Notes: a model not told the origin generated them from the letters alone. Numbered from the stretch's first letter, positions 9,101 through 17,485 are shown. The stretch is DNA of 64,000 nt from Streptomyces sp. DG2A-72 (GCF_030499575.1 NZ_JASTLC010000001.1:4798001-4862000), one strand, 5' to 3'. Numbers and translations are program-made.

Positions 9101-10152
9101 TCGACTGGTCCAAGGTCCCCGACCACCTCCGTATCACCTTCCGGATCGTCGACGAGCGGCGCCGCAAGCTGGCCGAGGACAAGGATCTGGAGACTCTGAA
9201 GCTCCAGCTGAAGCCGAAGGCGAGGAAAGCCCTCTCGCAGGCCGCTGCGGCCACCGCCGAACGCCAGGGCGGCGAGTCCCTGGAGCGCAAGGGCCTCACC
9301 GACTGGACGATCGGCTCCCTCACCCGCGTCTTCGAGACCCGGCGTGCGGGGCAGCCCGTGAAGGCGTACCCGGCGCTGGTGGACGACGGCGACACCGTCT
9401 CCGTACGCCTCTTCGACACGGAGGCGGAGCAGCAGCAGGCCATGTGGAAGGGCATGCGGCGGCTGATCCTCCGCAACATCCCGGTGAACCCGGCGAAGTT
9501 CGCGTCCGAGAAGCTGACGAACGCCCAGAAGCTCGCCCTGTCCGCCAATCCGCACGGCTCCATCCAGGCCCTGTTCGACGACTGCGCGATGGCGGCGGCG
9601 GACAAGCTGATCGGCGACTTCGGAGGGCCGGTCTGGGACGAGGAGTCGTACCGGAAGCTGTACGACAAGGTCCGCGCCGAGATCGTCGACACGACGGTCC
9701 GTACGGTGGAGCAGGTGCAGCAGGTCCTCGCCGCGTGGCAGGCCTGTGAGCGCCGTCTGAAGGCCGTACGGAGCCCCGCGCTGCTGCCGAACCTGGCGGA
9801 CGTACGGGCTCAGCTGGACGGCCTCGTGAAGCCGGGCTTCGTGACGGAGGCGGGGACGCGGCGGCTGCCGGATCTGATGCGGTACCTGGTGGCCGCGGAC
9901 CGCCGGCTCCAGCAGATGCCGACGAACGTCCAGCGGGACACCACGCGCATGGAGAAGGTCCACGAGATGCGGGACGAGTACGCGTGGCTGCTGGAGCAGA
10001 TGCCGCAGGGCCGGCCTGTGCCCTCCTCCGTCCTGGACATCCGCTGGATGATCGAGGAGCTCCGGGTCAGCTACTTCGCTCACGCGCTCGGCACGGCGTA
10101 CCCCGTCTCCGACAAGCGCATCGTGAAGGCGATCGACGCGGCGGCCCCGTAA
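6199..10152 (+). CDS. hrpA: ATP-dependent RNA helicase HrpA (DEAH box)
   Basis: The product has 1317 residues, the normal length for HrpA. The N-terminal RecA lobe carries AGETGSGKTTQIPK (Walker A, residues 102-115), GHTQPRRIAARTVA, IIDEAHERSLNIDF (DEAH) and SATID. The second lobe has VLATNVAETSLTVPGI and QRKGRCGRT (motif VI). Next come the helicase-associated and OB-fold regions, then the long HrpA-specific C-terminal DUF3418 region. HrpA is reported to rescue stalled or collided ribosomes and to remodel mRNA in E. coli. No strong ribosome site precedes ATG 6199. It is flanked by tRNA genes on both sides. Confidence 0.97.
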   Translation: MSTHPAPGTPALGALAPRLAELSLRDAHRLGRRLEGARKIRKPEARAAVLAEIEAEVAKAEQRMGERRARVPAVSYPEQLPVSQKRDDIADAIRDHQVVIVAGETGSGKTTQIPKICMELGRGVRGMIGHTQPRRIAARTVAERVAEELDTPLGEAVGWKVRFTDQVNPDATFIKLMTDGILLAEIQTDRELRAYDTIIIDEAHERSLNIDFLLGYLAQLLPKRPDLKVVITSATIDPERFSRHFGDAPIIEVSGRTYPVEVRYRPLLEDDSDDADRDQITAILDAVEELQGEGKGDILVFLSGEREIRDTADALVRKQYRFTEVLPLYARLSHAEQHRVFQPHTGRRIVLATNVAETSLTVPGIKYVIDPGFARISRYSHRTKVQRLPIEPVSQASANQRKGRCGRTSDGICIRLYSEDDFEARPEFTDAEILRTNLASVILQMTAAGLGDIEKFPFIDPPDHRNIRDGVQLLQELGALDPTQKDSRKRLTDTGRKLAQLPVDPRLARMVLEADKNGCVREVMVIAAALSIQDPRERPADKQTQADQQHARFKDETSDFLAYLNLWRYIREQQKERGSSSFRRMCKQEYLNFLRIREWQDIYTQLRTVAKQMGIHLNEEDAPEQRVHVSLLAGLLSHIGMKDVKDGTKNEYLGARSAKFAIFPGSALFKKPPRFVMSAELVETSRLWARVNARIEPEWVEPLAEHLLKRTYSEPHWEKDQAAVMAYEKVTLYGVPIIADRKVNYGRIDPEASRELFIRNALVEGDWRTHHKFFADNRKLLSEVEELEHRARRRNILVDDETLFDFYDQKVPEHVVSGAHFDSWWKHKRHEQPDFLDFEREMLIRESAEAVTKADYPDSWRQGNLKFRVTYQFEPGADADGVTVHIPLQVLNQVTDEGFDWQIPGLREEVVTELIRSLPKPIRRNYVPAPNFAKRFLDTAVPLQEPLTTTMARELKRMVGVPFTADDFDWSKVPDHLRITFRIVDERRRKLAEDKDLETLKLQLKPKARKALSQAAAATAERQGGESLERKGLTDWTIGSLTRVFETRRAGQPVKAYPALVDDGDTVSVRLFDTEAEQQQAMWKGMRRLILRNIPVNPAKFASEKLTNAQKLALSANPHGSIQALFDDCAMAAADKLIGDFGGPVWDEESYRKLYDKVRAEIVDTTVRTVEQVQQVLAAWQACERRLKAVRSPALLPNLADVRAQLDGLVKPGFVTEAGTRRLPDLMRYLVAADRRLQQMPTNVQRDTTRMEKVHEMRDEYAWLLEQMPQGRPVPSSVLDIRWMIEELRVSYFAHALGTAYPVSDKRIVKAIDAAAP

Positions 10153-10246
10153 CCGGTCCCGCACCCTAAGTGAGTTCGACCAGGCGGCGCCCCTCCTGTA
10201 CAGTCTCTTCTCGCAGCACAACGCACCACCAAGTGCCGCGAAACCA

Positions 10247-10321
10247 GGTCCTGTGGAGCAGTTTGGAGTGCTCGCCACCCTGTCAAGGTGGAGGCCGCGG
10301 GTTCAAATCCCGTCAGGACCG
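10247..10321 (+). tRNA. tRNA-Asp (anticodon GTC), second copy
   Basis: All 75 bases match the copy at 5885-5959, including the GTC anticodon and discriminator G. It is followed by a hairpin and then by a degenerate tRNA-like fragment. Confidence 0.97.
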
Positions 10322-10336
10322 CAGTGAGAAGAGCAG

Positions 10337-10365
10337 GGCCCGCACCGAACAAGGCTGCGGGCCTT
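10337..10365 (+). terminator. Terminator after tRNA-Asp
   Basis: The stem GGCCCGCA/TGCGGGCC (10337-10344 and 10356-10363) closes an 11-base loop and is followed by TTCTTC. Confidence 0.75.
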
Positions 10366-10388
10366 CTTCATGACCCCACGCACCTCAG

Positions 10389-10425
10389 CAACGCTCGCCA
10401 CCCTGCCAAGGTGAAGGCGCGTTTC
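10389..10425 (+). pseudogene. tRNA-Asp-like 3' remnant
   Basis: The segment gctcgccaccctgccaaggt, continuing gaaggcgcgtttcaaag, aligns base by base with the anticodon arm to T-loop of the tRNA-Asp gene 70 bases upstream. The anticodon has changed from GTC to GCC, one base is lost in the variable region and the acceptor half is missing. It is a partial duplication or an old att scar, not a functional tRNA. Confidence 0.65.
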
Positions 10426-10453
10426 AAAGCCCGGGTCTTCCGACCTGGGCTTT
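10426..10453 (+). terminator. Hairpin terminator fused to the tRNA remnant
   Basis: The 12-bp stem AAAGCCCGGGTC/GACCTGGGCTTT with a TTCC loop (one G-T pair) starts where the T-stem of the remnant would be, and is followed by GTTGTG. Confidence 0.7.
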
Positions 10454-10584
10454 GTTGTGCTCCGGATACTGCCGTGCTCCCGCCCTGCTTCGCGGCGCCC
10501 CCCTGACGCTGTCTTGACGTCGTCTCCATCGCTCGGTACCCAGAAACCAAGGGCGCTTCTCGGGCGGTCCTGTGGAGGTGGGGT

Positions 10585-10776
10585 ATGGCGGCATCGGCCA
10601 GGCATGAGACGCGGGCGTTGCTTCGTGCGCATCTGGCGGCCGCCTCCTCCTATCGCCATCTGACGCGCCACTGCCCGATCTGCCACCATCTGCTGCGGCT
10701 GGCCATGGACACGGCCCCACGGACCGCCCGGGATCCGCAGGAGGCCGTGGAGGACGAAAGCACCTCGCCCGCGTGA
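10585..10776 (+). CDS. Small conserved Streptomyces protein with a CxxC-type motif (DUF6274-like)
   Basis: The product has 63 residues. GGAGG at 10574-10578 fixes ATG 10585. MAASARHETRALLRAHLAAA is followed by YRHLTRHCPICHHLLRLAM; the HCPICHH cluster could bind a metal or be redox active. A small protein of this kind beside bldC is, from memory, a recurrent Streptomyces arrangement annotated DUF6274; I have not confirmed this. The gene points away from bldC. No function is known. Confidence 0.65.
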   Translation: MAASARHETRALLRAHLAAASSYRHLTRHCPICHHLLRLAMDTAPRTARDPQEAVEDESTSPA

Positions 10777-11068
10777 CGAACGACCGGCTCGACGACGGTC
10801 CCGTGGTGGGACGCTGGAACGTGCGGCGCTCAATAGCGCACAGGAGACAGGGGCGACAAGGACCCTGGCATGTGACGGGTGTCACCGGATGAGTTTTTCA
10901 AACCCCGGTTCTTACCCTGCTCCTACAACTGTTCAATTTAATATGTGCAATTGCACCCGCCTGAGGCATCTCCCAGAGCTCGCACACAGGAGATCCGACA
11001 CCCCTCCCCAGACTCCGACAAGGCTGCTCACGGAGCCGGCCGGACCGTTCGCGACAGGGCACAAAAAA
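10777..11068. other. Intergenic stretch without a gene
   Basis: No convincing coding frame is seen. It contains an AT-rich patch with a perfect 12-base palindrome GTGCAATTGCAC at 10945-10956, which could be a protein-binding site or nothing. The bldC terminator follows. Confidence 0.4.
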
Positions 11069-11102
11069 GATCGCGCTGGACCCGGCGGAGTCCAGCGCGA
11101 TC
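11069..11102 (-). terminator. Intrinsic terminator of bldC
   Basis: A 13-bp stem (11069-11081 with 11090-11102) read on the minus strand is followed directly by a run of six T. This is a textbook intrinsic terminator about 150 bases past the bldC stop. Confidence 0.88.
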
Positions 11103-11249
11103 GACGACGCACCCTGTGATGTGCTTCATAAGCTCTGTGGAGCTCGGGCGTGGGCTCCGTTGGGGCAGAACCCGCGTCGTGGTGGAGCTAGGTTTCCGAA
11201 CGCCTCGGCCAGTGGGGGACCAGCCGGTTTGCCCGGTTTATTCAGTTGT

Positions 11250-11456
11250 TCAGGCTTCGCTGCGCTGCTGCGGAATGCCCGCGAGCAGAGCACGGACCTC
11301 CGCCTCGCGGTAGCGGCGGTGCCCGCCGAGCGTGCGGATCGATGTAAGCTTCCCGGCCTTCGCCCACCGCGTGACCGTCTTCGGGTCCACACGGAACATG
11401 GTGGCGACCTCAGCCGGGGTCAGCAGCGGCTCGGCATCAGGGGTGCGAGCGGTCAT
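11250..11456 (-). CDS. bldC: Developmental regulator BldC (MerR-like DNA-binding protein)
   Basis: The product has 68 residues and consists only of a winged-helix DNA-binding domain. TPAEVATMFRVDPKTVTRW is the HTH and GGHRRYREAEVRALL the wing. BldC binds head-to-tail on direct repeats and holds back entry into Streptomyces development (published for S. coelicolor and S. venezuelae). GAGGAGG precedes the ATG. Neighbours (hrpA on one side, the SCO4090-type protein and vdh on the other) fit the bldC locus. An inverted repeat lies in its short leader. Confidence 0.97.
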   Translation of the reverse strand: MTARTPDAEPLLTPAEVATMFRVDPKTVTRWAKAGKLTSIRTLGGHRRYREAEVRALLAGIPQQRSEA

Positions 11457-11471
11457 GAGCGGCCTCCTCGG

Positions 11472-11495
11472 GAGAACCGAACCTTCTCGGTTCTT
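11472..11495 (-). promoter_or_regulatory. Inverted repeat in the bldC leader
   Basis: AGAACCGA (11473-11480) and TCGGTTCT (11487-11494) form an 8-bp inverted repeat with a 6-base spacer, 17 bases upstream of the bldC start and just before its ribosome site. It could be an operator or a hairpin masking initiation. Confidence 0.45.
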
Positions 11496-11499
11496 TCCT

Positions 11500-12033
11500 C
11501 TAAATTCTGCACCTTGACCCGCGTTGCCCGAAATGGCGGACGCGGGTCGAGTCGGTTATAGGACGAACGGCTTGTCCTCGGCACTACAACTACACCATCT
11601 GTCCAGCCGCGTCGGCCAAACCGATGGAATTGCCCCCCAGGTGTTCATCGGCGACGGAAGCCGATGGACCATGCCATAGCGGACAGTCACGCCGCTGTGA
11701 CGATCAGTCACAGGACGATCAGGAGTCACAAGACCCCCCAAAGCAGGCAATGCAGAGATTCCGCCCACAGTGGAACACGGTAGGACGGAGGGAGTCCTCC
11801 CCGGACTCCTTGTCCTATTTTGACATGAGGAGGGGCAAGGGAGGCAAGGGCCGCGTACGTGCGGTCCGTCACGCTTGAGACATAAGCCCGGATCGGGACC
11901 AACGCCCCATGTTGACGAAACCTCAGGAACCTCAGGACGAGGACGAAACCCCAAAACGGGCGTCAGGTCAAACGTCAGTTCCCCGACCGCAGGTCAGGCG
12001 TCATATCGCCGAACGACGATCAAACTCCGGATG
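11500..12033. other. Long intergenic region upstream of bldC
   Basis: About 530 bases with no credible gene. The sequence holds several short direct repeats (cctcagga, gtcagttc, cgtcaggtcaa) between 11925 and 12045 and lower-GC patches around 11565-11620 and 11810-11830. These are plausible sites for the bldC promoter and regulator binding. Confidence 0.4.
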
Positions 12034-12876
12034 TCAGTTCGCCGACCGCCGGTCCCGCACCGACCGCCACCGCTCCACGAGCCGGCCGTACGCCTCGCCC
12101 GCCGCCTCGCCGTCCCCCTCCCGCAGCGCCGCGATCCCCTCGGCCACGTCGGCGGCCGAGTGGTCGTCCTCCAGCTCGCCGGGCGGCAGGGTGTGCACCA
12201 GGCCGCCGTAGTCCAGCTCGACCAGCGAGCGCGGATGGAACTCCTCCAGCCAGCGCCCCACGTCCAGCAGGCCGTCGATCAGCGGCCCCTCGTCGATGGT
12301 GTCCTTCAGGGTCCTGAGCGCCCGCGCCACCCGCCGCCGGGCCTGCACCATCGGCGTCCGGTAGCGCAGCATCGGCGGAACCTCGCCGGAGCCCTTGTCG
12401 AAACGCCGCTCCTCGTCCGCGACCAGCACGAACCAGTGCAGCGGCACCTGCCAGGTCGAGGTGCGGATCCACGGCCGGGCGTCGGGGTTGCGGGCCAGCC
12501 AGCGCTCGTAGTCCTGGGCCGCCTGGCGCCGTACGACGGGCGGCAGGACCGCGTCCAGGACGGGCGGCGGCAGCTCCTCGGCGAGATCGCCGAGCGCCTG
12601 CCAGCCGCGCAGCCGGGTGCGCCAGGGGCAGACGCAGACCACCCCGTCGACCTCCAGCACGAAGGCGTCGCGGCTCTCGTGCACCGGCACCGGAACGGGC
12701 GGCGTGGGCAGCAAGTCGGCCAGCGCGCGGCGGAGTTCGTCCTGGTACGTGGGACGGTCGGGGCTCCGGGCGTACCGCGTCCAGTGGTCGCGCTCCCGCT
12801 CAGGGAAGGCGGCCAGCGGTTCGTACACACGCAGATAGGTCGCGTACGGGACGATCACCGAGGACACCTTGGGCAC
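12034..12876 (-). CDS. Conserved hypothetical protein of the bldC-vdh interval
   Basis: The product has 280 residues from GTG 12876, chosen because GGGAGGGAG lies 6-8 bases upstream; an ATG at 12927 lacks a site. It begins VPKVSSVIVPYATYLRVYEP and contains CVCPWRTRLRGWQALGDLAE and a Trp-rich stretch (TSTWQVPLHWFVLVADEERR). No signal peptide or membrane segment is present, so it should be cytoplasmic. I recognise no catalytic motif. Position matches SCO4090, an uncharacterised Streptomyces protein. It is divergent from vdh. Confidence 0.75.
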   Translation of the reverse strand: MPKVSSVIVPYATYLRVYEPLAAFPERERDHWTRYARSPDRPTYQDELRRALADLLPTPPVPVPVHESRDAFVLEVDGVVCVCPWRTRLRGWQALGDLAEELPPPVLDAVLPPVVRRQAAQDYERWLARNPDARPWIRTSTWQVPLHWFVLVADEERRFDKGSGEVPPMLRYRTPMVQARRRVARALRTLKDTIDEGPLIDGLLDVGRWLEEFHPRSLVELDYGGLVHTLPPGELEDDHSAADVAEGIAALREGDGEAAGEAYGRLVERWRSVRDRRSAN

Positions 12877-13097
12877 GCCTGCTCCCTCCCCCGCCGTCTG
12901 CCAGGAAAACCTGCGAAACCCGCTCACAAACGTGCGGGAAAACTATGCAAATCGTCGCACGGGCGTACTCCGGGAGTAGGTGATCCTGAGCACGTCGCGG
13001 TCGGCGGGGCGTAGAGGCTCTAATCTCGTGCTAGCTGCCCCCGCCACCCTTACGGGAGCTCGTCCCAACCGCCGCTACTTACCCAGGAGTCACCACC

Positions 13098-14198
13098 GTG
13101 ACCGACGTAACCGGCGCGCCTGCTGATGTACTGCACACCCTGTTCCATTCGGACCAGGGGGGTCATGAGCAAGTCGTGCTCTGCCAGGACCGAGCCAGCG
13201 GCCTCAAGGCCGTCATCGCCATCCACTCCACCGCCCTGGGCCCCGCACTCGGCGGTACGCGCTTCTACCCGTACGCCACCGAGGAGGAGGCCGTCGCCGA
13301 CGCGCTCAACCTCTCGCGCGGGATGTCGTACAAGAACGCCATGGCCGGGCTCGACCACGGCGGCGGCAAGGCCGTGATCATCGGTGACCCCGAGCGCGAC
13401 AAGACCGAGGAGCTGCTGCTCGCCTACGGGCGTTTCGTGGCCTCGCTCGGCGGCCGGTACGTCACCGCGTGCGACGTCGGCACGTACGTCGCCGACATGG
13501 ACGTCGTCCACCGCGCATGCCGCTGGACCACCGGCCGCTCGCCCGAGAACGGCGGCGCCGGCGACTCCTCCGTCCTCACCGCGTACGGCGTCTACCAGGG
13601 CATGCGGGCCAGCGCCCAGCATCTGTGGGGCGACCCCTCGCTGCGGGCCAGGCGCATCGGCATCGCGGGCGTCGGCAAGGTCGGCCGCCACCTGGTGGAG
13701 CACCTGGTCGCGGAGGGCGCCGAGGTCTTCGTGACCGACGTGCGCGAGGAGGCCGTACGGCAGATGACCGAGCGGTACGACACCGTGCTGGCCGTCCCGG
13801 ACACCGAGGCGCTGATCCGCGTCGACGGGCTCGGTATCTACGCCCCCTGCGCGCTGGGCGGCGCGCTCGACGACGACACCGTGCCGGTGCTCACCGCCGA
13901 GATCGTGTGCGGCGCCGCCAACAACCAGCTGGCCCACCCGGGCGTCGAGAAGGACCTGGCCGACCGCCACATCCTGTACGCGCCCGACTACGTGGTGAAC
14001 GCGGGCGGTGTCATCCAGGTCGCCGACGAACTGCACGGCTTCGACTTCGAGCGGTGCAAGGCGAAGGCGGCCCAGATCTACGACACCACGCTGGCTATAT
14101 TCGCACGTGCGAAGGCAGATGGCATTCCGCCGGCCGCCGCGGCCGACCGGATCGCCGAGCAGCGGATGCACGAGGCGGCGACGGCGCGCGGACGCTGA
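13098..14198 (+). CDS. vdh: Valine (branched-chain amino acid) dehydrogenase
   Basis: The product has 366 residues from GTG 13098 with AGGAG upstream. The N-terminal Glu/Leu/Phe/Val dehydrogenase domain contains [20 protein letters not shown] and [15 protein letters not shown], with the catalytic Lys in GGGK. The NAD-binding half has [16 protein letters not shown]. It oxidatively deaminates valine to 2-oxoisovalerate, feeding branched acyl-CoA starters for fatty acids and polyketides. Vdh of S. coelicolor is adjacent to bldC. Leucine dehydrogenase is nearly indistinguishable by sequence, but context favours Vdh. Confidence 0.93.
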   Translation: MTDVTGAPADVLHTLFHSDQGGHEQVVLCQDRASGLKAVIAIHSTALGPALGGTRFYPYATEEEAVADALNLSRGMSYKNAMAGLDHGGGKAVIIGDPERDKTEELLLAYGRFVASLGGRYVTACDVGTYVADMDVVHRACRWTTGRSPENGGAGDSSVLTAYGVYQGMRASAQHLWGDPSLRARRIGIAGVGKVGRHLVEHLVAEGAEVFVTDVREEAVRQMTERYDTVLAVPDTEALIRVDGLGIYAPCALGGALDDDTVPVLTAEIVCGAANNQLAHPGVEKDLADRHILYAPDYVVNAGGVIQVADELHGFDFERCKAKAAQIYDTTLAIFARAKADGIPPAAAADRIAEQRMHEAATARGR

Positions 14199-14501
14199 GT
14201 GCGCCCGGGCCGGTCCGGGAGGTTTGGCCGGTACCCGTCGGTGGGCACTTAGAGAGAACTCTCACTTCCATCGGCGGGTCGACCGCCAGGAAGTGGTTAA
14301 AATCGCGGTTGACCAGCGAGGACAGGGCGCCTCGAAGGTCCTGTGCACACGCGGCTGCTGCGGGCGACGTACCGTATGGGCGCGGGCTCAGGTACCGTGG
14401 AAGCCCTACGGACCGGCCTCTCCACGGAGAGTCCGTTCCAGATCATGAACGCGTGTCGAGACTCTGGGGCCGTCGAGCCCCGTCACCGAGGGGGTCGAGC
14501 C
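14199..14501 (+). promoter_or_regulatory. Intergenic leader of the DUF3073 gene
   Basis: 300 bases without a gene. It contains the short palindrome GAGAGAACTCTC (near 14251-14262) and a locally AT-rich patch (ggttaaaatcgcggttgacc near 14295-14315) that may be the promoter. The ribosome site GAGGGGG lies before ATG 14502. Confidence 0.4.
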
Positions 14502-14759
14502 ATGGGGCGCGGCCGGGCCAAGGCCAAGCAGACGAAGGTCGCCCGCCAGCTGAAGTACAACAGCGGCGGGACTGACCTGTCGCGTCTGGCCAACGAGCTG
14601 GGCGCTTCGACTTCGAGCCAGCCGCCGAACGGCGAGCCGTTCGAGGACGACGAAGACGACGACGACCCGTACGCGCAGTACGCGGATCTCTACAACAACG
14701 ACGAGGACGAAGAGGACGACGAGTCCGGTCCCACGTCGCAACAACGCCGCGGCGCTTGA
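14502..14759 (+). CDS. DUF3073 domain protein
   Basis: The product has 85 residues. MGRGRAKAKQTKVARQLKYN is the diagnostic basic start of actinobacterial DUF3073. The C-terminal half is extremely acidic (EDDEDDDDPYAQYADLYN). A basic head with an acidic tail suggests nucleic-acid or ribosome interaction, but the role is not established. It is conserved next to purM in Streptomyces. A terminator follows 18 bases after the stop. Confidence 0.92.
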   Translation: MGRGRAKAKQTKVARQLKYNSGGTDLSRLANELGASTSSQPPNGEPFEDDEDDDDPYAQYADLYNNDEDEEDDESGPTSQQRRGA

Positions 14760-14776
14760 CTGTCGAGCAGTGCCTG

Positions 14777-14814
14777 ACCCGGTCCTGAGCGGTTACCCGT
14801 CGGACCGGGTTTTG
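14777..14814 (+). terminator. Terminator after the DUF3073 gene
   Basis: The stem ACCCGGTCC (14777-14785)/GGACCGGGT (14802-14810) is followed by TTTTGC. It also separates the convergent purM. Confidence 0.8.
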
Positions 14815-14847
14815 CGCTGCCTTCGCAGGCGCCGGCCGGGGGCGCAG

Positions 14848-15924
14848 TCAGTGTGAATACGCGCCGACCAGCTCCGCACCCGTGGCATGGTCGCCGCGGT
14901 CCGTGATCTCGCCGGCCACCCATGCCTCGACACCGCGGTCGGCCAGGGTCGCCAGGGCCACGTCCGACGCTGCCTCCGGGACGATCGCGATCATGCCGAC
15001 GCCCATGTTGAGGGTCTTCTCCAGCTCCAGCAGCTCGACGTCGCCGGTCTTGCCGACGAGGTCGAACACCGGGGCCGGGGTCCAGGTGGAGCGGTCGACG
15101 ATCGCGTGCAGGCTGTCCGGGATGACGCGGGCGAGGTTGGCCGCCAGTCCGCCGCCGGTGACATGGCTGAACGCGTGCACATCCGTCGTCCGGGTCAGCG
15201 CCAGGCAGTCCAGCGAGTAGATCTTGGTGGGCTCAAGGAGTTCCTCGCCGAGGGTGCGGCCGAACTCGGCGACCTGGGTGTCCAGCGCCATGCCCGCGCG
15301 GTCCAGCAGGACATGCCGTACGAGCGAGTACCCGTTCGAGTGAAGACCGGAGGCCGCCATGGCGATCACCGTGTCACCCGTACGGATACGATCCGGGCCG
15401 AGCAGCCGGTCGGCCTCCACTACGCCCGTGCCGGCGCCGGCGACGTCGAAGTCGTCCGGGCCGAGCAGACCGGGGTGCTCGGCGGTCTCGCCGCCCACCA
15501 GAGCGGTGCCGGCGAGGACGCAGCCCTCGGCGATGCCCTTCACGATGGCGGCCACCCGCTCGGGGTGGACCTTGCCGACGCAGATGTAGTCGGTCATGAA
15601 CAGCGGCTCGGCGCCGCACACCACGATGTCGTCCATCACCATGGCGACCAGGTCGTGGCCGATGGTGTCGTAGACGCCCATCTGGCGCGCGATGTCGACC
15701 TTGGTGCCGACGCCGTCGGTGGCGGACGCGAGCAGTGGACGCTCGTAGCGCTTGAGGGCGGAGGCGTCGAAGAGGCCGGCGAAACCGCCGAGGCCGCCGA
15801 GGACCTCGGGGCGCTGCGTCTTCTTCACCCACTCCTTCATCAGCTCGACGGCGCGGTCGCCCGCTTCGATGTCGACGCCGGCAGCCGCGTAGGAAGCACC
15901 GGAAGCAGCATGAGTCTCAGACAT
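14848..15924 (-). CDS. purM: Phosphoribosylformylglycinamidine cyclo-ligase (AIR synthetase)
   Basis: The product has 358 residues. It starts at ATG 15924, with GASYAAAGVDIEAGDRAVEL near the N-terminus and the signature ATDGVGTKVDIA, DDIVVCGAEPLFMTDY and GGETAEHPGLL. It converts FGAM plus ATP to AIR, step five of purine synthesis, in the cytoplasm. It lies 34 bases downstream of purF on the same strand, so the two are probably co-transcribed. Length and motifs are complete. Confidence 0.98.
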   Translation of the reverse strand: MSETHAASGASYAAAGVDIEAGDRAVELMKEWVKKTQRPEVLGGLGGFAGLFDASALKRYERPLLASATDGVGTKVDIARQMGVYDTIGHDLVAMVMDDIVVCGAEPLFMTDYICVGKVHPERVAAIVKGIAEGCVLAGTALVGGETAEHPGLLGPDDFDVAGAGTGVVEADRLLGPDRIRTGDTVIAMAASGLHSNGYSLVRHVLLDRAGMALDTQVAEFGRTLGEELLEPTKIYSLDCLALTRTTDVHAFSHVTGGGLAANLARVIPDSLHAIVDRSTWTPAPVFDLVGKTGDVELLELEKTLNMGVGMIAIVPEAASDVALATLADRGVEAWVAGEITDRGDHATGAELVGAYSH

Positions 15925-15958
15925 TGCCTGGGATCTTTCGGGTTGGTTTCTACGTGGC

Positions 15959-17485
15959 TTACGGGCGACGGATCGCGTCGGCCGCGGCCGTGGCGGCGGG
16001 CCCTGCGGCCAGCTCGGTCTCCAGGAGCTGCTTGCCGAGCAGCTCGGGGTCCGGGAGCTCCATCGGGTACTCGCCGTCGAAGCAGGCGCGGCAGAGGTTC
16101 GGCTTGGCGATGGTGGTCGCCTCGATCATGCCGTCGAGGGAGATGTACGCCAGGGAGTCGGCACCGAGCGAGGTGCCGATCTCGTCGATGGTCATGCCGT
16201 TGGCGATGAGCTCGGCGCGGGTGGCGAAGTCGATGCCGAAGAAGCAGGGCCACTTCACCGGCGGCGAGGAGATCCGGATGTGGACCTCGGCGGCGCCCGC
16301 CTCGCGGAGCATGCGGACCAGGGCCCGCTGGGTGTTGCCGCGCACGATGGAGTCGTCGACGACGACCAGGCGCTTGCCCTTGATGACTTCCTTCAGCGGA
16401 TTCAGCTTCAGCCGGATGCCGAGCTGGCGGATCGTCTGGGAGGGCTGGATGAACGTACGGCCGACGTACGCGTTCTTCACAAGACCCGCACCGAAGGGGA
16501 TACCGGACGCTTCCGCGTAGCCGATGGCGGCCGGGGTGCCGGACTCCGGGGTCGCTATGACGAGGTCGGCGTCGACGGGCGCTTCCTTCGCGAGGCGGCG
16601 GCCCATCTCGACCCGGCTGAGGTACACGTTCCGGCCGGCGATGTCGGTGTCCGGGCGGGCGAGGTAGACGTACTCGAAGACACAGCCCTTGGGCTTCGCT
16701 TCCGCGAATCGGGACGTTCGCAGGCCGTTTTCGTCGATGGCGACGAACTCGCCCGGCTCGATCTCGCGGACGTAAGCGGCGCCGCAGATGTCGAGGGCGG
16801 CCGACTCGGAGGCGACGACCCAGCCGCGCTCCAGGCGGCCGAGGACCAGCGGGCGGATGCCCTGCGGGTCGCGGGCGGCGTAGAGCGTGTTCTCGTCCAT
16901 GAAGACGAGGGAGAAGGCGCCGAGGACCTGCGGGAGGACCGAGTGGGCGGCCTCCTCGATGGTCAGCGGCTTGCCGTCCTCGTCGACCTGGGCGGCGAGC
17001 AGCGCCGTGAGCAGGTCGGTGTCGTTGGTGGCCGCGACGCGCGGAGTGCGTCCCTCCTGCTTGGGCAGGTCGGCGACCATCTCGGCGAGCTGGGCCGTGT
17101 TGACCAGGTTGCCGTTGTGGCCGAGCGCGATGGATCCGTGGGCTGTGGCGCGGAAGGTCGGCTGGGCGTTCTCCCACACGGAAGCGCCGGTGGTCGAGTA
17201 GCGGGCGTGACCGACCGCGATGTGACCCTGGAGCGAACCGAGCGAGGTCTCGTCGAAGACCTGGGAGACCAGGCCCATGTCCTTGAAGACGAGGATCTGG
17301 GAGCCGTTGCTGACCGCGATTCCCGCGGATTCCTGGCCCCGATGCTGGAGGGCGTAGAGCCCGAAGTAAGTGAGCTTGGCGACCTCTTCGCCCGGAGCCC
17401 AGACACCGAAGACGCCGCAAGCGTCCTGGGGGCCTTTCTCACCGGGGAGCAGATCATGATTGAGTCGACCGTCACCACGTGGCAC
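15959..17485 (-). CDS. purF: Amidophosphoribosyltransferase
   Basis: The product has 508 residues from GTG 17485. Class-II glutamine amidotransferase with the catalytic Cys at residue 23 (GPQDACGVFGVWAPGE), preceded by a 22-residue propeptide that must be cleaved, as in the Bacillus-type enzyme. The phosphoribosyltransferase site is VVVDDSIVRGNTQRALV. Cysteines in GCVFEYVY, WPCFFG and LCRACFDGEYP fit the 4Fe-4S cluster of that enzyme type. It catalyses the first committed step of purine synthesis. It is followed by purM; a lipoprotein gene lies 57 bases upstream. Confidence 0.98.
   Translation of the reverse strand: MPRGDGRLNHDLLPGEKGPQDACGVFGVWAPGEEVAKLTYFGLYALQHRGQESAGIAVSNGSQILVFKDMGLVSQVFDETSLGSLQGHIAVGHARYSTTGASVWENAQPTFRATAHGSIALGHNGNLVNTAQLAEMVADLPKQEGRTPRVAATNDTDLLTALLAAQVDEDGKPLTIEEAAHSVLPQVLGAFSLVFMDENTLYAARDPQGIRPLVLGRLERGWVVASESAALDICGAAYVREIEPGEFVAIDENGLRTSRFAEAKPKGCVFEYVYLARPDTDIAGRNVYLSRVEMGRRLAKEAPVDADLVIATPESGTPAAIGYAEASGIPFGAGLVKNAYVGRTFIQPSQTIRQLGIRLKLNPLKEVIKGKRLVVVDDSIVRGNTQRALVRMLREAGAAEVHIRISSPPVKWPCFFGIDFATRAELIANGMTIDEIGTSLGADSLAYISLDGMIEATTIAKPNLCRACFDGEYPMELPDPELLGKQLLETELAAGPAATAAADAIRRP

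Noticed and set aside
11556..11954. 132-codon minus-strand frame upstream of bldC
   Set aside because: It has poor codon bias, no start signal and no domain; the region is better explained as regulatory DNA of bldC.
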